Below are positions 46,029 through 54,645 of a DNA stretch of 64,000 nt, one piece after another; positions within the stretch are counted from its first letter, which is position 1, and every line of letters begins with the position of its first letter. The stretch covers positions 124,001 to 188,000 of the forward strand of contig NZ_WUBI01000001.1 in assembly GCF_009807035.1 (NCBI RefSeq), in the 5' to 3' direction. The position numbers were made by a program, and so were the translations under genes. The notes under the pieces were generated by a model, which saw nothing but the letters and a program-made list of their open reading frames with translations, was not told where the DNA came from and did no database searches. Source of the DNA: Paenibacillus dendrobii. GTDB taxonomy: Bacteria > Bacillota > Bacilli > Paenibacillales > Paenibacillaceae.

Positions 46029-46436
46029 ATGAGATGGGGAAGTATACATAAGTTCATGTTGGTTTTGATGATCCCGTTGCTGCTGTTCGGATGCGAACCA
46101 AGGGGTCAAGCGGCAGAAAATCAAGCGAAGACCGTTACCTCGGGTGTTTCGCATTCATGGGCATATGAGTTTGTGCATTGGAATGGTATCTCATACCGGG
46201 TTACCGATATCCAAGTGCCGCAAATGGAGCGGGAAGTAGGAAGGGTAGAGTCTCTCATTACAGAAGAGTACATTGTTGGGCAAGGCGTTTATTCGAATAG
46301 GTTTAGCGAGGGTACAAAACTATACTCGATTCCAGGCATAGATTCGGATGATGCGATTGCTGTGGAGGTAAACGGAGGTTATTACAAGATGATTAATACG
46401 GTTAAAGAGAGGGCGGAGCAGAAGAACCGGCAATAA
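46029..46436 (+). CDS. Small putative lipoprotein of unknown function
   Basis: The 135-aa protein has a short signal sequence and lipobox LLFGC (Cys22), so it is probably anchored to the outer face of the membrane. The mature part (VHWNGISYRVTDIQVPQM, LYSIPGIDSDDAIAVEV) resembles small Bacillus lipoproteins in which a beta-rich domain follows the anchor. I recognise no specific family. GAAGGAGC precedes ATG 46029. It is followed by a strong terminator, so it is a single-gene unit. Confidence 0.75.
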   Translation: MRWGSIHKFMLVLMIPLLLFGCEPRGQAAENQAKTVTSGVSHSWAYEFVHWNGISYRVTDIQVPQMEREVGRVESLITEEYIVGQGVYSNRFSEGTKLYSIPGIDSDDAIAVEVNGGYYKMINTVKERAEQKNRQ

Positions 46437-46456
46437 ATGAACATGATAGCGCTCGA

Positions 46457-46491
46457 AAAAGACTGTCTGTCTAACAGATAGTCTTTTTTCT
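46457..46491 (+). terminator. Rho-independent terminator after the small lipoprotein gene
   Basis: AAAGACTgTCTGT pairs with ACAGAtAGTCTTT (one mismatch) around a short loop, followed by a T-run. Confidence 0.9.
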
Positions 46492-46520
46492 TTTTTTCGG
46501 AAATGGATAACGGGTATTAG

Positions 46521-46617
46521 ACGCGCTAGATTTGCCCTTGTAGACGTTTTGTCCTATAATTCAAATCCCTGTATTGATGTGGTTGTTTTCTCGTGAATTA
46601 TAGGCAGTAGAGCGCGT
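46521..46617. repeat. Nested inverted repeat in an intergenic region
   Basis: The inner arms CCTATAATTCA (46553-46563) and TGAATTATAGG (46594-46604) are perfect 11-mers, 30 bases apart. The outer arms ACGCGCT (46521-46527) and AGCGCGT (46611-46617) also pair. There is no U-run. It could be a MITE-like remnant, a regulatory RNA fold or a protein-binding site. Confidence 0.5.
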
Positions 46618-46685
46618 TAAAATAGCTATTTTCATAGCATATTCGGTATGTTATGATTTCGAAACGACATGAGGAGGTAATGCAT

Positions 46686-46760
46686 TTGCAAAGTCTATCT
46701 ATTGAATATGATTTTACGAAGCGCGAAAAAAAGTTTGGGATGAACGGGGTGGTTCTTTAA
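46686..46760 (+). CDS. Short leader open reading frame, about 24 codons, coupled to the TauE/SafE gene
   Basis: A near-perfect GAGGAGG (46671-46677) lies eight bases before TTG 46686; ATG 46680 is only two bases away. The frame reads LQSLSIEYDFTKREKKFGMN and ends at TAA 46758-46760, which overlaps the permease start as TAATG. It may be a leader peptide that couples or tunes translation of the permease gene. No known leader family was recognised, and it could still be chance. Confidence 0.4.
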   Translation: MQSLSIEYDFTKREKKFGMNGVVL

Positions 46761-47509
46761 TGTCGATGTCGCTAATTATGCTTGCCGTAGCTGCGGTGTT
46801 TGTCGGTGCTTTAATGAGATCCATCTTTGGGTTCGGTGAGGCGATTGTAAGCATGCCGCTTCTTACCCTACTTCCGATTCCGCTGCAAACTTCGGTTTCC
46901 TTAATCGGATTAGCCGGATTAACCGTTGCCATCTTGACAGTCGTGAGTGGTTGGCGCCATATTGAACGGCCCGTTCTTCTCCGGCTCGCTATTTCGACTG
47001 TGATCGGGATCCCGGTCGGGCTTTATGTGTTGAATTCCATACCTTCCTATATCATCACATCCGGTTTAGGCATTTTTCTCGTTGGCTATGGAATGTATTG
47101 TCTATTGAAGAAGAGGCTCTCCAAAGCGATGGAACAACCTCGTCTGAACAGCCGCGGCTGGGTTTGGCCGTTCGGGTTCGCTTCCGGCGTATTAGGCAGC
47201 GCGTATAATATTAATGGCGTACCGGTGATGATCTATGGTACTTTGCGGCGGTGGAGTCCCGAGCGTTTACGTGGCACCTTGCAGGCGCATTTCCTGATCT
47301 CCGGTGTTCTGGTTGTCATTGGCCATGCGCTTGGGGGACTATGGACTGCTGACGCATTTATTTTGTATGCTTATTCGCTTCCTGTCATTCTTTTGGCGAC
47401 GGGCCTGGGCGTACTGCTGAATAAACGAATTCCTGCGAAAAAATTTGAACGTATCCTATTTATCATCATTATAGCTTTAGGTATATTGTTATTGTTGCCG
47501 CGAGGATGA
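46760..47509 (+). CDS. TauE/SafE (TSUP) family membrane permease
   Basis: The 249-aa polytopic protein has about eight membrane segments and the two characteristic halves (FVGALMRSIFGFGEAIVSMP and WVWPFGFASGVLGSAYNING). The TSUP family exports or imports sulfite, sulfonates and other organic anions; no substrate can be deduced here. It starts at ATG 46760, which overlaps the stop of a short upstream frame with a strong ribosome site, and a second ATG follows two codons later. A terminator follows. Confidence 0.88.
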   Translation: MSMSLIMLAVAAVFVGALMRSIFGFGEAIVSMPLLTLLPIPLQTSVSLIGLAGLTVAILTVVSGWRHIERPVLLRLAISTVIGIPVGLYVLNSIPSYIITSGLGIFLVGYGMYCLLKKRLSKAMEQPRLNSRGWVWPFGFASGVLGSAYNINGVPVMIYGTLRRWSPERLRGTLQAHFLISGVLVVIGHALGGLWTADAFILYAYSLPVILLATGLGVLLNKRIPAKKFERILFIIIIALGILLLLPRG

Positions 47510-47595
47510 TGTATTTGCATAAATGCGCAGAACAGTTCACATGGTTTAGGAAACAAATGGTAGGAAGTGCCCTGTTTATTTTATGGGATTAATCA

Positions 47596-47642
47596 AAACA
47601 GATTGATTTTGGTGCAAAACACCAGAATGGATCTGTTTTTTT
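47596..47642 (+). terminator. Rho-independent terminator after the TSUP permease gene
   Basis: AACAGAT...ATTTTGGTG pairs with CACCAGAAT...ATCTGTT, with one G-U pair and small bulges, closed by a CAAAA loop and followed by a T-run of eight. Confidence 0.85.
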
Positions 47643-47798
47643 ATTTCCACGGTCACATCTAAAAATAAGAATGCATGTTCTTAAATAGGACTTAGGAGGG
47701 TAGGGGTATATTTGATTATTAGGTATGATTTAACTATTGGGTTTAATATCATAATCTTGGTTGTCACGCATTACATACCGAAGCAGGAGGGAATTCGT

Positions 47799-49232
47799 TT
47801 GATTGAAATTACAGAGACTTGGATTGATTCACTGGCGCCTAATAGTGCCGCAATCAAAAACGGGCATGATCTAATAAAAAAAGGGAAGTTTACCGTGCTT
47901 CATCAGTCAGAGGACCAGCAGGTGCTGTTCGGTTCATGCGCAGGGAGCGGAAAGACGCCTTATTCGCCATCCGCGGATTTCGTCATTCCGGATAAGCCGG
48001 TGATGCGCTGCAGCTGTCCGAGCCGGCAAATTCCTTGTAAGCATGTGCTTGGTTTGCTGTATGCCTATGCTGAAGGCAAATCCTTTTCCAGGGCCGCGGT
48101 TCCCGACGAACTGGCTGCCAAACGCGAGAAAGCCGAGAAGCGGGAAGAGAAGAAGGCGAAGGAAACAGCCGAAGGGAATGCAGCCAAGCCTAAAAAAGTG
48201 AATAAATCGGCACTGAAGAAAAAAGTCATCGCTCAACTGGAAGGATTGGATGTGCTGGAGAAGCTCATATTTTCATTGATACGCCGGGGGCTTGGAACGT
48301 TGGATGCCAAAGAGCTCAAAGTCATCCAGGAACATGTTAAGCAAATGGGAAGCTTCTATTTAAACGGCGCTCAGGTTCAGTTGCGCAAACTTCATATAAT
48401 TTTGACTTCCGGCGGAAATCCGGAGCGTACATATAACTTGGCCGCGGAACAGTTTGCCGTCATCCATGCATTCATCAAAAAAGGCCGTGCACATCTCAAT
48501 GCGAAGCTGGAGGATCCTGAACTGGCATTAGACCGTGAATCTAGCATTGAGGAATGGCTGGGCCATGCGTGGCAGCTGTCGGAACTGAAAGAAGCTGGTC
48601 TGGTCGGACCGGAGACGGAGTTAATCCAGCTATCCTTCCTTAGTTACGACGACGCTTCGCGAATGGAGTTTGTTGACAACGGTTATTGGATGCAAATGGA
48701 CAGCGGTGAAATTCACTGTACCGTGCAGTACAGGCCCTATAAAGCTGCGAAACTCATGCGTGAGGAAGACAGTTTTTTTGAAGTGGCTCATGTCCCGATG
48801 CTCTACCGTTACCCCGGGGATATGAACCGACGCGTACGTTTTGAATCTTTTACCTCAAGAACTGTGGACCAACAGGACATCGCCCGGATACGGGAATATG
48901 CTGCTTCTTCTTACGTGGAGGCTGTCAAAAGAGTCAAGAATCAGCTGAAAAATCCACTGGGTGACCCGAATCCAGTTATGATGCTGCATGTGGAAAAGGT
49001 TGTTACAGATGATAATGGCCGTATATTCATCGTTGATGCTTATGGAGAAACGCTTGGACTTCAGGATCTGCTCGAAGACTCAACCGTTCATTTGTTGAAT
49101 TACTTGCCTGAGTACAGTTTGAAGAATGTTGCCATGTTGGTCGTGTTTGAACATCAGACTCAAAGCGGGCAGCTGCGTGTGCAGCCGCTGAGTATCGTCA
49201 ATGGGCAAGAGATTGTCCGCTTGCTTTATTAA
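47799..49232 (+). CDS. SWIM zinc-finger protein (YehQ-like), first gene of the MoxR/VWA cassette
   Basis: The protein is 477 aa from TTG 47799, seven bases after AGGAGGG. The frame opens at TTG 47712 behind another AGGAGGG, but those 29 residues are hydrophobic and atypical. A SWIM zinc finger is clear: Cys71-x-Cys73-x6-Cys80-x-His82 (RCSCPSRQIPCKHVLGLLYA). A Lys/Glu-rich linker (~105-145, REKAEKREEKKAKETAEG) and an alpha/beta region with WLGHAWQLSELKEAGL follow. SWIM fingers bind DNA or proteins. The cassette order SWIM, HEAT, MoxR, DUF5682, VWA resembles E. coli yehL-yehM-yehP-yehQ, where yehQ encodes the SWIM protein. Confidence 0.88.
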   Translation: MIEITETWIDSLAPNSAAIKNGHDLIKKGKFTVLHQSEDQQVLFGSCAGSGKTPYSPSADFVIPDKPVMRCSCPSRQIPCKHVLGLLYAYAEGKSFSRAAVPDELAAKREKAEKREEKKAKETAEGNAAKPKKVNKSALKKKVIAQLEGLDVLEKLIFSLIRRGLGTLDAKELKVIQEHVKQMGSFYLNGAQVQLRKLHIILTSGGNPERTYNLAAEQFAVIHAFIKKGRAHLNAKLEDPELALDRESSIEEWLGHAWQLSELKEAGLVGPETELIQLSFLSYDDASRMEFVDNGYWMQMDSGEIHCTVQYRPYKAAKLMREEDSFFEVAHVPMLYRYPGDMNRRVRFESFTSRTVDQQDIARIREYAASSYVEAVKRVKNQLKNPLGDPNPVMMLHVEKVVTDDNGRIFIVDAYGETLGLQDLLEDSTVHLLNYLPEYSLKNVAMLVVFEHQTQSGQLRVQPLSIVNGQEIVRLLY

Positions 49233-49259
49233 CTAGCAGAAATGGAGGAGATACGGAAT

Positions 49260-51125
49260 ATGAGTCAAACGTTGCTGATGGAGCTGAATGAGGAAGTCAG
49301 ACGTCTATATATTGCCGGTAGCGATCTCGCTGCCGGAGATTACAGGCTGAAACGGCTGCTGCCTTCTTTTCAGCAGCTGGGTGAACGCGCCCCTGTATTC
49401 AAGAAGCTTGGTGAAGGAGTGCAAGCCTTAATCGAAACCGATCAAGGGAGTGCTACCGATTCTGCAAGGAAACTGCAGGATGTGAACCTGCTGCTGCATT
49501 CGGTATTACACACGCTAGGAAAGGGTTCTGCTGAGGGAGAGACAGTCCCCCTTAAGAGTACTCCACTGCCACTTCCAACCCGTTTGTCTTATCGCAAGCT
49601 ATCTGCGGTCCGAACTGCGCTAACGACACGTGGAAGCGGACGTCATGAAGTAATTCTGGAAGCTTTCCGGGAAGGAATATTCCGTGATTTGAGACTGTTT
49701 CCGCTCGCCGTGGAAGCCTTGAACGACCCATATGTGGACATTGCGGAGTTCGCGATGACGGATATTTTGCCTTCATACGGACCGGCAATTGTCCCCCATC
49801 TGCTGGAGAGCTTTCAGCCCGCAGGGGGGAAGCTCGAATCACGCAAGCTGAACGTCATCGCGAAGAGCGGAGGACAAGGGGTCTTCGGCGTGGTATTCGA
49901 GGCTGCCCTATCGGGATCGGATGAGGTACGCATCACCGCGATTCGGCTGCTCGCAGGGCATCCGGAGTATGAGCAAGCCCTGCTGGACTTTAGCCGGGAT
50001 AAAAAGAAGGGGATTCGTGAAGCTGCTTACCATGCGCTTGCGGACAGCGGATGGGAAAGCGCGGCGGAACGATTATACGAAGCGTTCAAAGGCAAAGACG
50101 GTGAAATCGTGAATTCTTCGCTATCCCGCTGTGCATCCCCGCTGCTTACGGGATGGCTTACCGGGGATTTCGCGGAACTATTGCATTCGCTTCCCGAGGT
50201 CATCGAAAACAAGCCCAAGACAGAAGAGATCTGGACGCAGGTCAAGCGTTACCTATGGGCGTTAAATCAGAAAGAGAATCCGGAACTCGAGAAACTATAT
50301 CTGAATGTTCTGCGGAATTACAAATTGTATATGTTTAAACTAGGCTGGACATTTTTGGCCAATGAAGCGATGCAGTACATGAAAAAAACCGAATCCGAAG
50401 AGGGTTGGAGTCTCATGGTGGGGGCTGTGGAAATGGATTTGAAGAAGTATGCCGGAACCAGCTCCTACGCGCGCGAGATATTTATTAAAGCACAGCCCCT
50501 TTTGTCTCCCGAGAGATTATACGAGGAATATGCCAAAATTCTGTCGGATCGCAAACATGCTTCGGCGGTCAGCCGAAGCGCCAATTACTGCAAACAGCTT
50601 CTGGATACGATGGAGGAGATGGTCGTACTCCGAAGATATCAAGCATACAAGCAGGTCTGGACCTATGAAGAAAAAACAGGCTATACCTACCATGTAGAGA
50701 TGCTGCCGCAGCATGAGATCATCGCAAACTGGGATCATCGGTGGCTCGACCATGTTCTCGAGCTGGATCACTTGGCGCTGGTCGGCGCATTTGCGCGTCC
50801 GGGACATGCGGAGGCCGTATCTTATTTGCTGGGCAAGCTGCGAAACTCTCCGGAATTCCGCAACCGTTTTGCCAATTTGGCAGTGATGGGACTGGTTCGT
50901 GCTGGCGTTGCTGGGAATCAGCTGCATGAGGCGCTCGTTCGTGCACTGGAAGATGAACGAAATACTGAATGCCATGAAATCGAACCGTTTTTATTTGAGC
51001 AGTTATGTTGCCTCCCGGCAAGTTATGCTGAGCGTATTCGGGCTGTACTGCCTAAATTCAAATCGAGTGCAGAGGAACAACTGGAATACATTTTAAAGAA
51101 CATGGAGTCATCCATTCAATCATAA
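49260..51125 (+). CDS. HEAT-repeat-like protein in the MoxR/VWA cassette
   Basis: The protein is 621 aa from ATG 49260, nine bases after GGAGGAG. It is mostly paired helices with HEAT-like units, for example DLRLFPLAVEALNDPYVDIA, DEVRITAIRLLAGHPEYEQ and KKGIREAAYHALADSGWESA. No catalytic motif or membrane segment is visible. Such solenoids act as scaffolds, so it may hold the substrate or partner of the MoxR ATPase. It lies between the SWIM and MoxR genes with 15-27 base gaps, consistent with a shared transcript. Confidence 0.85.
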   Translation: MSQTLLMELNEEVRRLYIAGSDLAAGDYRLKRLLPSFQQLGERAPVFKKLGEGVQALIETDQGSATDSARKLQDVNLLLHSVLHTLGKGSAEGETVPLKSTPLPLPTRLSYRKLSAVRTALTTRGSGRHEVILEAFREGIFRDLRLFPLAVEALNDPYVDIAEFAMTDILPSYGPAIVPHLLESFQPAGGKLESRKLNVIAKSGGQGVFGVVFEAALSGSDEVRITAIRLLAGHPEYEQALLDFSRDKKKGIREAAYHALADSGWESAAERLYEAFKGKDGEIVNSSLSRCASPLLTGWLTGDFAELLHSLPEVIENKPKTEEIWTQVKRYLWALNQKENPELEKLYLNVLRNYKLYMFKLGWTFLANEAMQYMKKTESEEGWSLMVGAVEMDLKKYAGTSSYAREIFIKAQPLLSPERLYEEYAKILSDRKHASAVSRSANYCKQLLDTMEEMVVLRRYQAYKQVWTYEEKTGYTYHVEMLPQHEIIANWDHRWLDHVLELDHLALVGAFARPGHAEAVSYLLGKLRNSPEFRNRFANLAVMGLVRAGVAGNQLHEALVRALEDERNTECHEIEPFLFEQLCCLPASYAERIRAVLPKFKSSAEEQLEYILKNMESSIQS

Positions 51126-51140
51126 AGGAGTGTTACCCCG

Positions 51141-52241
51141 ATGAGTACGGAACAAACCATGCAGGATATCATGCGGAGACCGTCCGAGCTGTTATACGAA
51201 GAGGAGATAAGTGCGTTAATTCGTGAGGATGAGGGCAAAATTCCAGCCGGGTGGCAAATGTCCCCCAAATCGGTATTGAAATTTATCGTCGGTGGCATGG
51301 CGGGCAAACAGGTCATTACCCCGAAATATATCGGCAATCCGCGCATTGTTGAAATGGCCATCGCTACGCTTGTGACGGATCGGGCGCTATTGCTCATTGG
51401 TGAACCGGGAACGGCTAAATCCTGGCTGTCCGAAAATCTGGCTGCGGCCATATATGGCAATTCCGGACTGGTTGTGCAGGGAACGGCAGGAACGACGGAA
51501 GAGCAGGTGCGCTACTCTTGGAACTACGCCATGCTGTTGGCGCAAGGACCTACGCCAGAGGCACTCGTGAAAAGTCCGGTGATGCGCGCCATGGAAGCCG
51601 GAGGAATTGCGCGGTTTGAGGAAATATCCCGCTGCGCTTCCGAGGTGCAGGATGCCTTGATATCCATATTATCGGAAAAGACGATATCCGTACCGGAGCT
51701 CGGTAAGGAGATGAACGCCCGCAAAGGTTTCAGCATTATTGCCACGGCCAATACCCGCGACCGCGGTGTGAATGAAATGTCGACGGCACTGAAGCGCCGA
51801 TTTAATATTATTGTGCTGCCCGCACCTGCGGACCTTGAGACCGAAGTGGAAATTGTGAAAAAGCGGGTTGCCGAGATCGCGGCCTCTTACGATTTGCAGG
51901 CTGCGGTACCTGCAGACGAAGCTCTACAAAAGGTCGTGACCATATTCAGGGAACTGCGCAGCGGCATGACCCTCGATAAGAAGGAAAAGGTCAAATCTCC
52001 GGCAGGCGTGATCTCCACGGCGGAAGCCATTTCGCTGCTTACGAATAGCATGGCGCTGGCGGCAAGTTTTGGCAATGGGGAGATGACGGATGAAGATCTG
52101 GCAGCGGGTTTGCAGGGGGCCATCGTAAAGGATGACGACAAAGATCGTCTCGTATGGAAGGAATACTTGGATAACGTCATGAAGAAACGAGGAGCCGGCT
52201 GGCGCGGTCTGTATACGGCCTGCAAGGAGATGAATCAATGA
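51141..52241 (+). CDS. MoxR family AAA+ ATPase (YehL-like)
   Basis: The 366-aa ATPase carries Walker A GEPGTAKS (Gly87-Ser94), sensor 1 IIATANTRDRGVNEMS and the arginine-bearing STALKRRFNIIVLP segment. The Walker B position reads ARFEEIS (Glu160-Glu161), with Glu where Asp is usual. MoxR ATPases form hexamers that work with VWA proteins as chaperones in activating or remodelling complexes. AAAGGAG precedes ATG 51141. Its stop overlaps the DUF5682 start (ATGA), implying coupled translation. By context it belongs to the YehL subgroup. Confidence 0.92.
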   Translation: MSTEQTMQDIMRRPSELLYEEEISALIREDEGKIPAGWQMSPKSVLKFIVGGMAGKQVITPKYIGNPRIVEMAIATLVTDRALLLIGEPGTAKSWLSENLAAAIYGNSGLVVQGTAGTTEEQVRYSWNYAMLLAQGPTPEALVKSPVMRAMEAGGIARFEEISRCASEVQDALISILSEKTISVPELGKEMNARKGFSIIATANTRDRGVNEMSTALKRRFNIIVLPAPADLETEVEIVKKRVAEIAASYDLQAAVPADEALQKVVTIFRELRSGMTLDKKEKVKSPAGVISTAEAISLLTNSMALAASFGNGEMTDEDLAAGLQGAIVKDDDKDRLVWKEYLDNVMKKRGAGWRGLYTACKEMNQ

Positions 52242-54643
52242 AAGCGGCGCGAGGCGCTGGTGTGCATGTATTTGGCGTCCGGCACCTGTCACCGGCAGGA
52301 GCTTATCATATCGCGGAATATTTGGAACAGGTGCAGCCTACGGCCGTCTTGATCGAAGGACCCTCGGACGCAACGTCAGAAATCATGCATTTAACGAATA
52401 GCTCAACGAAACCTCCGGTTGCGATTCTCGCATTTACAGAGGAACTGCCGGTCCGCACCGTTCTCTGGCCATTTGCCGTGTATTCTCCGGAATATCAGGC
52501 AATGCATTGGGCCCGTCAGCATGGAGCTTACTGTGCCTTTATCGATTTACCTTCATCATCAGCGGTTTGTTTACAAGATATCCGCGGCATTGATGCGGGA
52601 GACGGTTACGGTGATTTAGAAACTGATGAAGATATCGAACATGAAACATCGGAAAAGAGTGATGGCAAGAATGATGAAGACGATGGGAATGAGGAGCAAA
52701 GCATCCCGGATGAATTCGGCAGAGACGGCGGTTCAATATACAACAGGATCGCAGAAATATCAGGAGAGGCTGATTACGATACATTTTGGGAACGAGGCTT
52801 TGAGCATAACCTGAGTCCGGATGCTTATCGTCAGACGATATTGGCGTATTCGAGTCAAATGCGGGAGCTAACAGAGGAGCAAGAGCGAAAGAGTCAAAAG
52901 CTGCAATATGCTTATAACGCGGTACGCGAAGCATATATGTGCCGACAAATTGCTGAAACCATCGCGGCAGGCCATCAGCCGGAGAAAATTGTGGTGGTTT
53001 GCGGGGCATATCATGCTTCTGCTCTAACCGATCTTTCAGCTCCCATGTCCGATGATGAATTGAAACAGCTGCCTTCCCGCAAGACGAAACGGACACTCAT
53101 GCCTTATTCCTACTTGAAACTCTCTTCGCTTTCCGGATATGGAGCCGGCAATATAGCTCCGTATTATTTTGAATTGATGTGGGGACATATGCTTCAAGGA
53201 ACGCTCGGGGAATTGCCGCATCATTATCTGTCTTCGGTGGCAGGCGATTTAAGAAAAGGCGGTACGCACCGCTCGACGGCTGAGGTCATAGAAGCTGTAC
53301 GCCTGGCTGAATCCCTGGCAGCACTTCATGAGGGTATGGCTCCAACGCTCAGGGATCTAAGGGATGCAGCCAAAACGCTCCTTGGCCGGGGAGATCTCTC
53401 CGTCATTGCCGAATCATTGGCAAGAATAGAGGTCGGGACGGCGATCGGAGCATTGGCGGAGGGTGTCAGCCAGACGCCGATTCAGGAGGATATGAATCGC
53501 CAAATGAAGCGGCTGAAGCTTGAAAAATACAAAACGGCTGTTGCAAGCGACCTGGTCCTGGATCTGCGCGAGAACCGCAGGGTGTCTTCGGAAGAAGCAG
53601 CTTATCTGGACCTAAACCGATCAACCTGGTTCCACCGCTTGAAGCTGCTGGGGATTCATTTTGTCAAAGAGAACGGCAAATCACAGGATCAGGCTGCCTG
53701 GGCGGAGCACTGGGTTATCCAGTGGACTCCGGAAGTGGAGATTGAGGTCGTTGAATCCACGCTCCTCGGCGAGACCGTGGAAACCGCAGCAGGGTTTGTC
53801 CTGCAGCAGCGACTCGAGAATTGCGTAACCATCAAAGAGGCTTCTGCGCTTATTACCATCGCGTATGAATGCGGAATGATCCATCAAATGGAAGCTGGAC
53901 GGAAGACCTTGCAGAGGCTTGCGGTCGAGAGTCAGGATGTCGTGCAGATCGCGGCAGCAGCGAGAAAACTGTCCGAGCTCATCCGGTTCGGCGGTATCCG
54001 CAGCATGAATACGCAGCCTCTTCTTCCCCTGCTCCAGCAACTGTTTATGCGTGCTTGTTTGTTTTTATTTGATGCCAGTCAATGCAATGATGAAGTGGCA
54101 CAGGCCATGGCGGCGGCGATCAATGAATTGAACCATATTGCATCGGAACATAGCGAAGAGGTTGATGAGCCGCTGTGGATTCAAGAACTGGGCCGTTTAT
54201 CCGACCGGGATGATGCCCATCCACGCCTATCGGGACTTGCCTGTGCGATTTTGCTGGAGCGGGGCGACATCTCGGCAGAACAATGTGCTGCCGAGGTATC
54301 CCGCCGGTTATCCCCAGGCATATCGGCAGATCTTGGTGCAGGCTGGTTTGAGGGACTGGCGATGCGTAACCGTTATGCCCTTATATCGCGAATGAGCTTG
54401 TGGGAACAGCTGAACGAATATATTTGTACACTCGAGGACGAAGAGTTTTTGCGTGCGCTTGTGTTTTTGCGGCGTGCATTTAGCGTTTTTAGCCCGAAAG
54501 AGAAAACGATGGTTGCCGAGCTGCTCGGCGAGTTGTGGGGTGCTGACACGGAGCAGGTCGCTGAAATACTCATGGATGACTTGAGGGAGGAAGAGGCACA
54601 GATGTTAAATGAATTGAATGATTTTGATTTTGAGGACTTTTAG
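52238..54643 (+). CDS. DUF5682 family protein (YehM-like) with TIKI/TraB-like motifs
   Basis: The 801-aa protein is the largest in the MoxR/VWA cassette. Its first ~270 residues carry spaced motifs HVFGVRH16LSP, LIE40GPSDA and VVCGAYH259ASAL, the GxxH...E...GxxH pattern of TIKI/TraB/EreA/ChaN-type hydrolase folds. An acidic insertion (~130-165, DGKNDEDDGNEEQ) interrupts that region. The rest is helical (QLPSRKTKRTLMPYSYLKL, VEAVRLAESLAALHEG). It has no signal peptide. It overlaps the MoxR gene by four bases and the VWA gene follows two bases after its stop. The family has no established activity; the hydrolase idea is my inference. Confidence 0.87.
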   Translation: MKAARGAGVHVFGVRHLSPAGAYHIAEYLEQVQPTAVLIEGPSDATSEIMHLTNSSTKPPVAILAFTEELPVRTVLWPFAVYSPEYQAMHWARQHGAYCAFIDLPSSSAVCLQDIRGIDAGDGYGDLETDEDIEHETSEKSDGKNDEDDGNEEQSIPDEFGRDGGSIYNRIAEISGEADYDTFWERGFEHNLSPDAYRQTILAYSSQMRELTEEQERKSQKLQYAYNAVREAYMCRQIAETIAAGHQPEKIVVVCGAYHASALTDLSAPMSDDELKQLPSRKTKRTLMPYSYLKLSSLSGYGAGNIAPYYFELMWGHMLQGTLGELPHHYLSSVAGDLRKGGTHRSTAEVIEAVRLAESLAALHEGMAPTLRDLRDAAKTLLGRGDLSVIAESLARIEVGTAIGALAEGVSQTPIQEDMNRQMKRLKLEKYKTAVASDLVLDLRENRRVSSEEAAYLDLNRSTWFHRLKLLGIHFVKENGKSQDQAAWAEHWVIQWTPEVEIEVVESTLLGETVETAAGFVLQQRLENCVTIKEASALITIAYECGMIHQMEAGRKTLQRLAVESQDVVQIAAAARKLSELIRFGGIRSMNTQPLLPLLQQLFMRACLFLFDASQCNDEVAQAMAAAINELNHIASEHSEEVDEPLWIQELGRLSDRDDAHPRLSGLACAILLERGDISAEQCAAEVSRRLSPGISADLGAGWFEGLAMRNRYALISRMSLWEQLNEYICTLEDEEFLRALVFLRRAFSVFSPKEKTMVAELLGELWGADTEQVAEILMDDLREEEAQMLNELNDFDFEDF

Positions 54644-54645
54644 AT

